Below are positions 24,164-32,627 of a stretch of DNA of 56,686 nucleotides, in pieces. A model generated the notes under the pieces. That model did no database searches, had not been told where the DNA came from, and saw nothing but the letters and a program-made list of their open reading frames with translations. Numbering within the stretch: position 1 is the stretch's first letter; each line of letters starts with the position of its first letter. A program made the translations under genes and the position numbers. The stretch comes from Chryseobacterium sp. FP211-J200 (GTDB lineage Bacteria > Bacteroidota > Bacteroidia > Flavobacteriales > Weeksellaceae): NCBI RefSeq assembly GCF_001643375.1, contig NZ_LSHB01000078.1, positions 1 through 56,686 of the forward strand. The letters are read 5' to 3'.

Positions 24164-24197
24164 TTTGATTTTTTTCAACGATAATTAATTATATTTG
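24164..24197 (+). promoter_or_regulatory. Promoter for the lipoprotein-barrel pair
   Basis: TTTG at 24164-24167, a 22-bp spacer and the -7 box TATATTTG at 24190-24197, 13 bp before the ATG. It makes the following two genes independent of xrtF transcription. Confidence 0.6.
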
Positions 24198-24210
24198 AAA
24201 AAAACAACCC

Positions 24211-24573
24211 ATGAAGACGAAACAATTTTTCTATTGTCTTAGTTTTTCCTTGTGTCTTGTTAGTTGCTCAGATTATATCGATAATGCGAGGATATACACG
24301 GAAGGAAAAATCACTAATCAAAATGGCGAAGGTGTCAGTACGCCTTTACAAATAACAAACAGTTTTTTAGTTTCCGAAGGAATCTCCAAATCTGATGGAA
24401 GTTTTGGCTTAGGTGGACCTGCGACTGTAGATAGTGCCAATCTGTACGTTGGTCGAAAAATATTAAGCTTTTCTACAAATGCTACTGGTTGCAGGATCAA
24501 TTATGACTCGCTTTCCATCAAACTTTCGAGTGGGCAAGGTTATACAAAATTTGATAACATAACTGTAGAATGA
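24211..24573 (+). CDS. Small lipoprotein with a carboxypeptidase-regulatory-like fold
   Basis: 120 residues. The lipoprotein signal (FSLCLVSC, Cys at about residue 19) is followed by one beta-sandwich domain: EGKITNQNGEGVSTPLQI and SKSDGSFGLGG have the pattern of CarboxypepD_reg-like repeats. It is probably surface or periplasmic. It overlaps the next gene, a predicted outer-membrane barrel, by 4 nt (ATGA), so the two are translationally coupled and may form a complex. No named family was recognised. Confidence 0.75.
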   Translation: MKTKQFFYCLSFSLCLVSCSDYIDNARIYTEGKITNQNGEGVSTPLQITNSFLVSEGISKSDGSFGLGGPATVDSANLYVGRKILSFSTNATGCRINYDSLSIKLSSGQGYTKFDNITVE

Positions 24574-25178
24574 TGAGAAAATATTTATTATTTCTAATGA
24601 TTTTGGCAGTCTCGTTTTCCAACGCCCAAGAGAGAGTAAAGCAAAAAGCAAGATTTTCCATAGATTTAAAAGGGAATTTGGGAGTTCCCATCGGTGACAA
24701 TTTTATGGCAGATGGACTGAAAAGCTTTGGTGGCTATGGTTTAGGTTTTCAGGCTATTTTTATTAAAGATTTTGGATTGGGCGGCGAATTCAACCAGATG
24801 TTTTCTAAAGTCAAGGACGTGAGTGTTTTTGGTGCTTTGGAAAATCCAAGGCTAACTGATTTTTCCTTCTATCTGATCTATCTGCATTCTTTTGGAGATA
24901 GTGGTTTTGATGTAGAAGCCAAAGCTGGTATTGGATCTTTATTTTTGAGGAGCGAATCCATCGATTGGGGAGACAGATTCAGGCAATACGGAAATCAGTA
25001 CATCTTGGGCGGAAAAATTCTTTACAGCATTTCCAAAACTAATAATGTTCAGGTCTTCTTTGGGCCAAAAATATATTTTTTTACTTCTGATATCAATTTG
25101 GAGAATAAGAAAATAGAAAAATATTATTCTGATGCTACAATTCTGAACCTCAATTTAGGTTTTAGATTTAATTTTTAA
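24570..25178 (+). CDS. Outer-membrane beta-barrel protein
   Basis: 202 residues with a signal peptide (LLFLMILAVSFSNAQ) and alternating beta-strand pattern typical of small porin-like OmpW/opacity barrels. It has a glycine-rich first strand (FSIDLKGNLGVPIGDNF) and a C-terminal strand ending in aromatic FRFNF. It is coupled by a 4-nt overlap to the preceding lipoprotein. The first ATG (24570) is followed by a second ATG; either could start it. It is convergent with the CDF gene, overlapping it by 4 nt. The function is unknown. Confidence 0.8.
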   Translation: MMRKYLLFLMILAVSFSNAQERVKQKARFSIDLKGNLGVPIGDNFMADGLKSFGGYGLGFQAIFIKDFGLGGEFNQMFSKVKDVSVFGALENPRLTDFSFYLIYLHSFGDSGFDVEAKAGIGSLFLRSESIDWGDRFRQYGNQYILGGKILYSISKTNNVQVFFGPKIYFFTSDINLENKKIEKYYSDATILNLNLGFRFNF

Positions 25179-26176
25179 AGATTATCCACAGTGTGTTTGT
25201 CTGGCTGGGAGATGTTTTCTCCGGTCCATTCTACTTTTTTCAAAAATTCATATTGGCGAACTGGGCAATTCACAACTTGACAGATCGCGCAGGAGATAGG
25301 CTTGCAGTCGTCCATATGAAAATTGAATTCAACCGATCGGTCCGTATTTTCCGCAATGAGTTTGATCATCGCCTCCATCTCGTTATGTGCTGTCCTCAAC
25401 TCGAAATACCAAGGTAAGGTCATGTGCGCATCGATATGAAGTCGGCTTCCGAATTGCTGGATCTTCATATTGTGAACGTCGATCCATTCCGGTTTTCGGT
25501 TTTCATTAAGGAAATCAGCAAGTCTTCCTAGCATGGCTGGATCTGCCTCGTCCATGATCCCGCTAAGAGATTGTCTGATAATTTTGTAACCGATCGTAAT
25601 AATATAAAATCCTAAAGCCAAAGCCACAACAGAATCAATCCAAACCAATTTGGTGAAGTAGACCAAAACCAAACTGACAACCACACCCAATGTTGAAAAA
25701 GTGTCTGACTGAAGGTGTTTTCCAGAAGAAATTAGAACAATAGAATTCTCCGCTTTTCCCTTCTGGATAGAAATATATCCTAAAACATAATTGGCAATAG
25801 CAGTCGCTGTGATAATCCAAATTCCCCAATCGATCTTATTAAGGACCTTTCCTGTGATTAAACTATTGGAGCCTTCATAGATGATCATCACGCCGGCGAT
25901 GCTGATGAGTGAGCCTTCAATTGCGGACGTCACAAATTCAACTTTTCCATGTCCGTACGGGTGGTTCTCGTCACGAGGTTTGCCACCTAGGTATAAGGCG
26001 TAAAGTCCCATGAAAGCACTGATGATATTAACGATGCTTTCCATGGCGTCAGAAAAGACCGAATCCGAATTGGTCAGTTTCCACGCCGTGATCTTACCGA
26101 TAAAAAGGATGATTCCAACAGCAGCGATCCATTTCTGAAAAGCGATACTGGAATTTTGTTCTTTGCTATTTTCCAT
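25175..26176 (-). CDS. Cation diffusion facilitator transporter
   Basis: 333 residues. Six membrane helices occupy about residues 10-215, with CDF signatures: the helix-2 region DSVFSDAMESIVNI, the YGHGKVEF loop and helix 5 around DSVVALALGF. The cytoplasmic C-terminal domain (about 220-300) ends in a cysteine cluster of the form C-x4-C-x2-C-x4-C (CKPISCAICQVVNC). It probably exports divalent cations such as Zn, Fe or Mn using the proton gradient. It is separated from the upstream asd gene by a terminator. The metal is not predictable. Confidence 0.9.
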   Translation of the reverse strand: MENSKEQNSSIAFQKWIAAVGIILFIGKITAWKLTNSDSVFSDAMESIVNIISAFMGLYALYLGGKPRDENHPYGHGKVEFVTSAIEGSLISIAGVMIIYEGSNSLITGKVLNKIDWGIWIITATAIANYVLGYISIQKGKAENSIVLISSGKHLQSDTFSTLGVVVSLVLVYFTKLVWIDSVVALALGFYIITIGYKIIRQSLSGIMDEADPAMLGRLADFLNENRKPEWIDVHNMKIQQFGSRLHIDAHMTLPWYFELRTAHNEMEAMIKLIAENTDRSVEFNFHMDDCKPISCAICQVVNCPVRQYEFLKKVEWTGENISQPDKHTVDNL

Positions 26177-26184
26177 TGCTAAAA

Positions 26185-26215
26185 AAAGAATCTTCGAGAT
26201 TTTCGAAGATTCTTT
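26185..26215 (-). terminator. Terminator after asd
   Basis: Arms AAAGAATCTTCGA and TCGAAGATTCTTT with a 5-nt loop. On the minus strand a T run follows. Confidence 0.88.
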
Positions 26216-26228
26216 GATTTTTGTTAGT

Positions 26229-27218
26229 TTAAACTAAGTTGTTTGCTACTAAGTATTCTGCGATCTGAACTGCGTTTGTAGCAGCGCCTTTTCGCAGATT
26301 GTCTGCCACGATCCAGAGGTTGAGCGTCTTCGGTTGGGAGAGGTCTCGTCTGATCCTTCCTACAAAAACATCGTCTTTCCCTTCGGAGTACAAAGGCATC
26401 GGATAATGATTGTTTTTCACATCGTCCTGAAGTGTTACCCCTGGCGTTTCAGAAAGGATCTTTCTTACTTCCTCTAGGTCAAATTCATTTTCGAATTCGA
26501 TATTAACGCTTTCAGAATGGCCGCCTTGTACAGGAACTCTTACAGCTGTCGCTGTCAAATTGAAAGTATCGTCGCCCATGATCTTCTTAGGCTCTTTCAT
26601 CAATTTGATCTCTTCTTTGGTGTAATCATCATCTGAGAAAACATCGCAATGTGGCAATGCATTTTTGAAGATCTGATAAGGATATACTTTTTCAGGACTT
26701 TCGCCTTTGATCTCAGCATTTAATTGATCTACTGCCGCTTTACCAGTTCCTGTTACGGATTGGTAAGTCGAAACGACCACTCTCTTGATATCATATTTAA
26801 TATTCAAAGGGTGAAGCACCATTACCAATTGTATCGTAGAACAATTCGGGTTGGCGATGATCTTGTCTTCCTTGGTCAAAACATTTGCGTTGATCTCTGG
26901 AACTACCAATTTCTTGGTCGGATCCATTCTCCAAGCTGAAGAATTGTCGATCACGACTGTTCCAACCTCAGCAAACTTAGGAGCAAATTCCAATGAAGTA
27001 TCACCACCAGCAGAAAAGATGGCGATCTCGGGTTTGACTGCAATAGCGTCGTCCATGCTAACGATAGTGAATTCCTTGTCCTTGAACTTGACCTTGTTGC
27101 CAACAGATCTCTCTGATGCTACGGGAATTAATTCGGTGATAGGAAGACCTCTCTCTTCCAAAACTCTCAGCATAACTTGTCCAACCATTCCGGTTGCGCC
27201 TACTACAGCTACTTTCAT
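26229..27218 (-). CDS. asd: Aspartate-semialdehyde dehydrogenase
   Basis: 329 residues. It reduces aspartyl phosphate to aspartate semialdehyde with NADPH, a step toward lysine, meso-DAP, threonine and methionine. The N-terminal NADP loop VVGATGMVGQVML is present, and the catalytic cysteine is C126 in NPNCSTIQ. The active-site histidine lies in the PVQGGHSESVN segment. It follows a small membrane protein gene by 18 nt and ends at a hairpin terminator, so the two form an operon. Its DAP product feeds the murE step encoded later in the window. Confidence 0.96.
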   Translation of the reverse strand: MKVAVVGATGMVGQVMLRVLEERGLPITELIPVASERSVGNKVKFKDKEFTIVSMDDAIAVKPEIAIFSAGGDTSLEFAPKFAEVGTVVIDNSSAWRMDPTKKLVVPEINANVLTKEDKIIANPNCSTIQLVMVLHPLNIKYDIKRVVVSTYQSVTGTGKAAVDQLNAEIKGESPEKVYPYQIFKNALPHCDVFSDDDYTKEEIKLMKEPKKIMGDDTFNLTATAVRVPVQGGHSESVNIEFENEFDLEEVRKILSETPGVTLQDDVKNNHYPMPLYSEGKDDVFVGRIRRDLSQPKTLNLWIVADNLRKGAATNAVQIAEYLVANNLV

Positions 27219-27236
27219 AATTAAATGATTAAAATA

Positions 27237-27665
27237 TTATCCGAAAACTCTTGCCCAAGGGAAAGCGAACACAAAAAGTGCGAGTGCTACCAATCCTAAA
27301 GACATAAGTCTTATTGTTAATTTGTCAGCGGTTTTCAATTTTTTGTTGACGACGGTCATTAGCACTGCTGCGATCAACATAGAGAAAGGATGTTCCACAT
27401 AAGTGAATCTAAGATCAGCATTTTTCATCACTGCGCCCATATCCAAACCTTTTGTAACATTGGTGATCAGCATAATGATCCCGATCAAGAACTGAACGTG
27501 AAAGAAGATCATGGTGAACAATGTCACTTTGCGTAAAGCCTTTGAAATGTTGCCGCTGTAACCAAACATTGTTACGAGCAGAAGAATTAAAAATGCAGCG
27601 ACCAAAGCTAGTTCCAGATAAGCGAAACCTTTGTGTGCGTGCAAAAGAATGTTGTAAACTTCCAT
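27237..27665 (-). CDS. Four-helix membrane protein upstream of asd
   Basis: 142 residues from ATG 27665, with four membrane helices. Histidines occur at conserved-looking sites (LLHAHKGFAYLE in helix 1, MIFFHVQFLIG in helix 2, VEHPFSM before helix 3). This pattern recalls small cytochrome-b-type or haem-binding membrane proteins, but I cannot name the family. A TTG at 27686 lies in the -7 box TATCTTTG and is not the start. It is 18 nt upstream of asd on the same transcript. Confidence 0.7.
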   Translation of the reverse strand: MEVYNILLHAHKGFAYLELALVAAFLILLLVTMFGYSGNISKALRKVTLFTMIFFHVQFLIGIIMLITNVTKGLDMGAVMKNADLRFTYVEHPFSMLIAAVLMTVVNKKLKTADKLTIRLMSLGLVALALFVFAFPWARVFG

Positions 27666-27683
27666 ATTCAGATTTTTGATTGA

Positions 27684-27691
27684 CAAAGATA
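27684..27691 (-). promoter_or_regulatory. -7 box of the membrane protein-asd operon
   Basis: TATCTTTG on the minus strand, 18 bp before ATG 27665. It abuts the T run of the preceding terminator. Confidence 0.6.
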
Positions 27692-27694
27692 AAA

Positions 27695-27719
27695 AAATCC
27701 CGACAGAAAGCCGGGATTT
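27695..27719 (-). terminator. Terminator after the Oar-like receptor
   Basis: Arms AAATCCCG and CGGGATTT with a T run on the minus strand, 25 bp past the receptor stop. Confidence 0.85.
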
Positions 27720-27744
27720 GAAGTATAATTAATATTAATTGAAA

Positions 27745-30700
27745 TTAGAAAATATATCTAACTCCAAACTGTCCTTGCCATCTAGAAGCAAGATCAGAAA
27801 TATTGAATGCTTGGTTATCCTTAGGAGCTCTGAAAGTATAACCACCACCACCAGAAGTAGTGTAAGTGATCAACTGATAAGCATTGTTGCTCACGAAGTA
27901 GCTTTTACCCCAATCTTTGTTAAGAAGATTTCCTACGTTGAAGATATCAAATGTCAATTGGAATCTGTGAACTCTGTCCTTGATCGTAATTCCCAGATCC
28001 TGAGTAATTCTCATATCGAATCTGTGTTCCCAAGGTGTTCTAGCTCCGTTTCTTTCTGCATATTGTCCTCTTCTAGTTTTTAGGTAAGGATCTTGCTCGA
28101 TGAAACTATCCAATGCAGCCCATTGTTGTGCAACTGTAGCAGCGTTAGAACCTGTAAGGGCAACAAGTTTGATCTCACTTGCGTTTCTAGGAACATAAAG
28201 TAGGTCATTAGAGAAAGCACCATCACCATTCACATCACCGTTATATAAGTAAGTGAAAGGAGATCCAGATGTTCCAGCGTAGAATAAGCTGAATCCAGTT
28301 GAGAACGCTTTGTTTCTTCCGTATTCTATTTTATAACCAGCACTACCAATAGTTCTGTGTCTGATATCGAAGTTAGAATTTGCAAGAGGCGGATTGTTCG
28401 GACTAGTTACGATTTGTGTAAACTCCCAGTTAGATAATGCTGTACTGCTGTTACCATCGTTGATTGAAGCAGATTGTCCGTTGGTGTAAGCTGCCATTAG
28501 ATCCAATCCAAAAGCGAATGATTTTTGCAATTGAGTTGTTAAACTATAAGTGTAACCTCTACTTGAATTACTTAACAAAATAACATTGGTGAAGTCTGTA
28601 GCGTTAACTCTTTGTCCAGTATAGTTAGGTCTTGTATCTGCACCACCTGAAAGAGCAGGGTTGATGTTTGCGTTGCTTCCAGAAATATTGATGTCAGAAT
28701 ACACGATGTTATTCATTGTTTTGGAAACCATTCCTTCCAAAGTAGCGTTGATCCCTCCAGGCAATCTGAAATCTCCTGCTAAGTTGAATCTCAAGACTTG
28801 AGGAATTTTGAAATCATCGCTGATAAGGTTAACTTCTGCTCTTGTAGATCCAGATCCCATATTTTGTTGATTCTCAATATTTGGGTCGAATCCGTTACCA
28901 CCGTTTATACCAGTTGTTCTTGCATCAACAGTACCGAACAACATTCCACTGTTTGTATATTGGTTAGATAACCAAACAAATGGTACTCTTCCAGTGAAAA
29001 CACCCACACCACCACGTAGTACAAGAGATCTGTCACCGTTTACGTTATAGTTGAATCCAGCTCTTGGTGCCCACAATAATTGACCACTTGGCGTATTGTC
29101 TGTTCTATATCCAGGGAAAGAAGCTTCGATTTTTGGATTTCTCAAAGGTTTGTCGCCAATTACTGGAACATCTAATCTAATACCATAAGTCAATCTAAAG
29201 TTTTTGAAAACCTCAGATTCTCCTTGGGCATAGAAACCTAATTGAGCCGCACTGAATTTAGCTTCTGGTCTAGATTCGCCAGGAATAAGAGAATATGTTG
29301 CTCTTACTCTCGCAGGAACATTGTTTAAGTAATCTGCTACACTGTTAAAATCCCATCTACCATTCAAGTTGTTGATGAACAAGTTTCTGAAACTGAAAAA
29401 TTCATTGTGTGTACCTAAAGTAAATGTGCTTTTTCCAACGTTCCATTTGAAGTTATCAGTTACTTCAAAAATAGTTTGATCTAACTCATTAGCAAATGAA
29501 CTTCTTTGAGAACCAAATTCTGCAGATGCTCCGGAAACGTTTCCAATATTTAAGATAGTGATCTGTGGAAAAGGACTTCCCGCAGTCTCACGATTGTCTT
29601 TAATAGATGAATATCCTAAAATTAAATTATTAGAAAAACTACTGTTGAAGTTACTTCTTAATTCGGCAACTAATCCACTTTGTTTGTTCGTGAATTTGTA
29701 AGCATTGTTTCCAAATCTGAAGAAGTTGGCACTTCTTGATAGATTGTCATCAAATGCATCAATAAAGTTATAACGAATAGCTAATTGGTGTTTATCATTG
29801 ATATTCCAATCGATCTTTCCGAAGATTTTGTTGTTTTGAGTTTGGATGTCTTGAGGACCGTAGCCACCAATATCATATCCGTATTTTGAAAGCGTGTAAT
29901 CTGCAATTTGCTGAGCGATCTCATTGGTCATAGTCGTACCTGCTTCACCTGCGTTGAAAGCCAAAGGAGAAGTTCTTCTTCCAGATTCTGCATTTAAGAA
30001 GAAGAATAATTTATCTTTAATCAATGGACCTCCAACTCTTACACCGTATTGTGTTTCACTGAATTTTGAAGACTTATCACCTGTGATTACACTTTTACCA
30101 ATCGTATTTTCATTTCTCCCGAAAAAGTAAACAGATCCTTCAAATTTGTTGGTACCAGATCTTGTAACTGCGTTTACACCAGCTCCTGTAAAGTTTCCTT
30201 GTGTAACATCGAAAGGAGCCAGAGCTACTTGAATCTCCTGGATAGCATCCAATGAAATCGGTTGTGTACCAGCTTGTCCACCAGGTGTACCAGAACCAGA
30301 AAGTCCAAAGACATCATTGTTTACAGCACCATCAATAGTAATGTTATTATATCTATTGTTCGCTCCTCCAAAAGAGTTTCCATTGGCTTGTGGTGTAAGT
30401 CTTGTGAAGTCCTGAAGAGATCTGCTTAGAGTAGGCATGCTCTCTATTTGTTTTCTTCCAATAACGGTTGTTGCTCCGTTTTTTCTTGAATTACGTCCCA
30501 CAGAAACCATTTGTACAGCTTCGATAGATGTTTCTTTCGGTTGTGATAGATTTGCATCTACTGCAAATGGTTCACCTAGCTGCAAATAGACATCGTCATA
30601 AATTACAGGCTGTAGATTCCCATAAGTAATCTCTACCAGATAAGGACCTCCAACACGTAGGTTGGACAAGTTAAAATATCCAGAGCTGTTGGAAACTCCA

Positions 30701-30864
30701 GAATAAACTGTTCCAGAAGGTTGGTGAGTTGCCTTGATGGTTGCACCAGCAGTATTTTTACCAGCAGATTGAGTAACTACTCCGTTGATGCTACTAGTAG
30801 TAACCTGTGCGGATGCTGTAAAAAAACCGGCAAGTAAAATTGCAACGATTAAAGTCTTTTTCAT
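27745..30864 (-). CDS. Oar-like TonB-dependent receptor
   Basis: 1039 residues. After the signal peptide (cleaved after SAQ, about residue 19) comes a CarboxypepD_reg-like domain at about 23-105 (INGVVTQSAGKNTAGATI), then a plug containing MVSVGRNSRKNGATTVIGR and SLSGSGTPGGQAG-type glycine loops, and a barrel ending GVRYIF. The pattern of plug and barrel (VTRSGTNKFEGSVYFFGR) is that of OmpA-related Oar proteins, a TonB-receptor subgroup abundant in Bacteroidota whose ligands are often unknown; some link to protein or peptide uptake. It is monocistronic with its own terminator. Confidence 0.92.
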   Translation of the reverse strand: MKKTLIVAILLAGFFTASAQVTTSSINGVVTQSAGKNTAGATIKATHQPSGTVYSGVSNSSGYFNLSNLRVGGPYLVEITYGNLQPVIYDDVYLQLGEPFAVDANLSQPKETSIEAVQMVSVGRNSRKNGATTVIGRKQIESMPTLSRSLQDFTRLTPQANGNSFGGANNRYNNITIDGAVNNDVFGLSGSGTPGGQAGTQPISLDAIQEIQVALAPFDVTQGNFTGAGVNAVTRSGTNKFEGSVYFFGRNENTIGKSVITGDKSSKFSETQYGVRVGGPLIKDKLFFFLNAESGRRTSPLAFNAGEAGTTMTNEIAQQIADYTLSKYGYDIGGYGPQDIQTQNNKIFGKIDWNINDKHQLAIRYNFIDAFDDNLSRSANFFRFGNNAYKFTNKQSGLVAELRSNFNSSFSNNLILGYSSIKDNRETAGSPFPQITILNIGNVSGASAEFGSQRSSFANELDQTIFEVTDNFKWNVGKSTFTLGTHNEFFSFRNLFINNLNGRWDFNSVADYLNNVPARVRATYSLIPGESRPEAKFSAAQLGFYAQGESEVFKNFRLTYGIRLDVPVIGDKPLRNPKIEASFPGYRTDNTPSGQLLWAPRAGFNYNVNGDRSLVLRGGVGVFTGRVPFVWLSNQYTNSGMLFGTVDARTTGINGGNGFDPNIENQQNMGSGSTRAEVNLISDDFKIPQVLRFNLAGDFRLPGGINATLEGMVSKTMNNIVYSDINISGSNANINPALSGGADTRPNYTGQRVNATDFTNVILLSNSSRGYTYSLTTQLQKSFAFGLDLMAAYTNGQSASINDGNSSTALSNWEFTQIVTSPNNPPLANSNFDIRHRTIGSAGYKIEYGRNKAFSTGFSLFYAGTSGSPFTYLYNGDVNGDGAFSNDLLYVPRNASEIKLVALTGSNAATVAQQWAALDSFIEQDPYLKTRRGQYAERNGARTPWEHRFDMRITQDLGITIKDRVHRFQLTFDIFNVGNLLNKDWGKSYFVSNNAYQLITYTTSGGGGYTFRAPKDNQAFNISDLASRWQGQFGVRYIF

Positions 30865-30924
30865 TTATTTAAGATTTATGTCGCAAAAGTCTTAAAAAAA
30901 TCAATAGGTTCTGTTAATAGAGTG

Positions 30925-31788
30925 TTAATTTTTTAAAGCCTTGAGACTCAGGTCGATATTGCTCGAAGAGTGGGTGATTGCGCCTGCTGAGATAAAATCT
31001 ACACCAGTTTTCGCCACCGAATTTAACACATCACGTGTGATTCCACCTGATGCTTCGGTCTCAGATTTTCCTTTTACGATTTTTACAGCTTCAGCCATCA
31101 TTTCGACTGGCATATTGTCAAACATGATCCTGTCAGCGCCAGATTTTACAGCTTCTTTTACTTCCTCAAGGTTTCTGGTTTCGACTTCTATCTTAAGTTT
31201 CAGCTTGTTTTTTTTGACATAAGCTTTTGCCATTTTCACAGCGTTGGTGATGCTTCCGTTGTAATCGATATGATTATCCTTCAACATTATCATATCGTAC
31301 AAGCCATATCTGTGATTCGTTCCGCCACCGATGGCAACAGCCCATTTTTCACAAACCCGGAAATTGGGTGTTGTTTTTCTGGTGTCAAGAAGTTTTGTTT
31401 TGGTGCCAATTAATCTGGAATCCCAATCGTGCGTCATCGTTGCAATACCACTCATTCTTTGCATGCAATTGAGAACCAATCTTTCTGTTGATAATATTGA
31501 CCTTGCTTTTCCAGTAACGATGAAAGCGATATCACCTTTTTTTGCAGATTCTCCATCTTTGATGAAAACCTCAACTTTCAAATTTTTATCAAAATTCTTG
31601 AAAATGATTTCCGCCAATTCCACTCCAGCCAGGATGCAATTCTCCTTTACAATAAGTTGCGCTTTTTGCTCCAAGTCTTTCGGAATGGTGGAAAGGGTGG
31701 AGTGGTCACCGTTTTGGATGTCCTCTTCCAGAGCAGTTCTGATGAATTCTTTTAAAACTTTATCGCTGGCGTATGCTGGTCTTTTCAT
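30925..31788 (-). CDS. nadC: Nicotinate-nucleotide diphosphorylase (carboxylating)
   Basis: 287 residues. It converts quinolinate and PRPP to nicotinate mononucleotide in de novo NAD synthesis. Family motifs are visible: LDTRKTTPNFR, GGGTNHRYGLYDMIMLKDNHI, KIEVETRNLEE, DRIMFDNMP and EASGGI. It is the last gene of the minus-strand group nadB-lipoprotein-DUF1016-nadC and overlaps the DUF1016 stop by 4 nt, implying coupled translation. nadA is not in this window. The PRPP it uses is made by prs, encoded at 54.4 kb. Confidence 0.96.
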   Translation of the reverse strand: MKRPAYASDKVLKEFIRTALEEDIQNGDHSTLSTIPKDLEQKAQLIVKENCILAGVELAEIIFKNFDKNLKVEVFIKDGESAKKGDIAFIVTGKARSILSTERLVLNCMQRMSGIATMTHDWDSRLIGTKTKLLDTRKTTPNFRVCEKWAVAIGGGTNHRYGLYDMIMLKDNHIDYNGSITNAVKMAKAYVKKNKLKLKIEVETRNLEEVKEAVKSGADRIMFDNMPVEMMAEAVKIVKGKSETEASGGITRDVLNSVAKTGVDFISAGAITHSSSNIDLSLKALKN

Positions 31789-32588
31789 TTTGTGTTGATA
31801 TTTTTATTAAGTTCATTTTCAATTTCCTCGATGCTCGGCAGGGAAGATTTAAAGTTATAGGGTAAAATTTTTCTTAATTCGTAGGAAGAGATTCCCAAAG
31901 GTTTGTGCAAATCTGTCAAAGAATATTCTGCAATGATGTCGTCTTTCTTTTTACAAATAATCAGTCCAACCGTTGCATTGTCATTTTCGTCACGCAATTG
32001 TTTATCAACAGACGTGACGTAAAAATTGAGTTTCCCTGCGTATTCCGGTTCGAATTCTCCAGATTTTAATTCGATGACAACATATCTTTTATTGATGTAA
32101 AATAGAGCTTCTGTCACATTTTTACATTTCGTGAAAATCTCAACGTGATGCCTCCACGCAATTAGAAAAAGTTTCTTAGGGAATTCGTTACCAAGTTGGT
32201 AACGATTTTGATTTTCCTTGTTTTTGAATTCTCCACCAACTTGCTGGAAAGTTGAGGTGTCATCACTTTTGAAATCGTTAGCAAGTTGCTGACGATTTGT
32301 AATTTCTTGATTATAAAATAAATAGAATCTTTTGAAGAATTTAATATTACTCTCAGAGAAACCTTTGATCTCAGGAAATTCATTTTTCAAATCATTACTC
32401 AACTGCTTGAAAAATCCCGAACCATAAGTATTCTCAAAACTCCTTTCAGAAATTTCCTTTCCCAAATCCCAATACATCTCTATCAAAGCAGAATTCACCT
32501 GAATGGCCGCTTTGATTTGGCTTTGCTGGATTTTCTGTTTCAAATCTGAAATCCAGCGGAAGTATTGATCATTGTTTTTATAAAGCAT
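31785..32588 (-). CDS. DUF1016 (YhcG-type) protein with an internal deletion of the nuclease core
   Basis: 267 residues, against roughly 340-360 for intact members. The N-terminal DUF1016 domain is intact (IQVNSALIEMYWDLGKEI, FSESNIKFFKRFY). A spacer follows, then the nuclease start (LFLIAWRHHVEIFTK, EALFYINK). It then jumps directly to RYVVIELKSGEFEPEYAGKL. In family members I know, about 90-100 residues separate these blocks and include the FYIDLLFYH strand with the first catalytic aspartate of the PD-(D/E)xK site. Only the E-x-K half remains, so nuclease activity is probably lost. The reading frame is open, and its stop overlaps the nadC start. Confidence 0.75.
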   Translation of the reverse strand: MLYKNNDQYFRWISDLKQKIQQSQIKAAIQVNSALIEMYWDLGKEISERSFENTYGSGFFKQLSNDLKNEFPEIKGFSESNIKFFKRFYLFYNQEITNRQQLANDFKSDDTSTFQQVGGEFKNKENQNRYQLGNEFPKKLFLIAWRHHVEIFTKCKNVTEALFYINKRYVVIELKSGEFEPEYAGKLNFYVTSVDKQLRDENDNATVGLIICKKKDDIIAEYSLTDLHKPLGISSYELRKILPYNFKSSLPSIEEIENELNKNINTK

Positions 32589-32627
32589 TATTTTTTATTC
32601 CTTTAAAACTTATCGGATGCTGGTATT

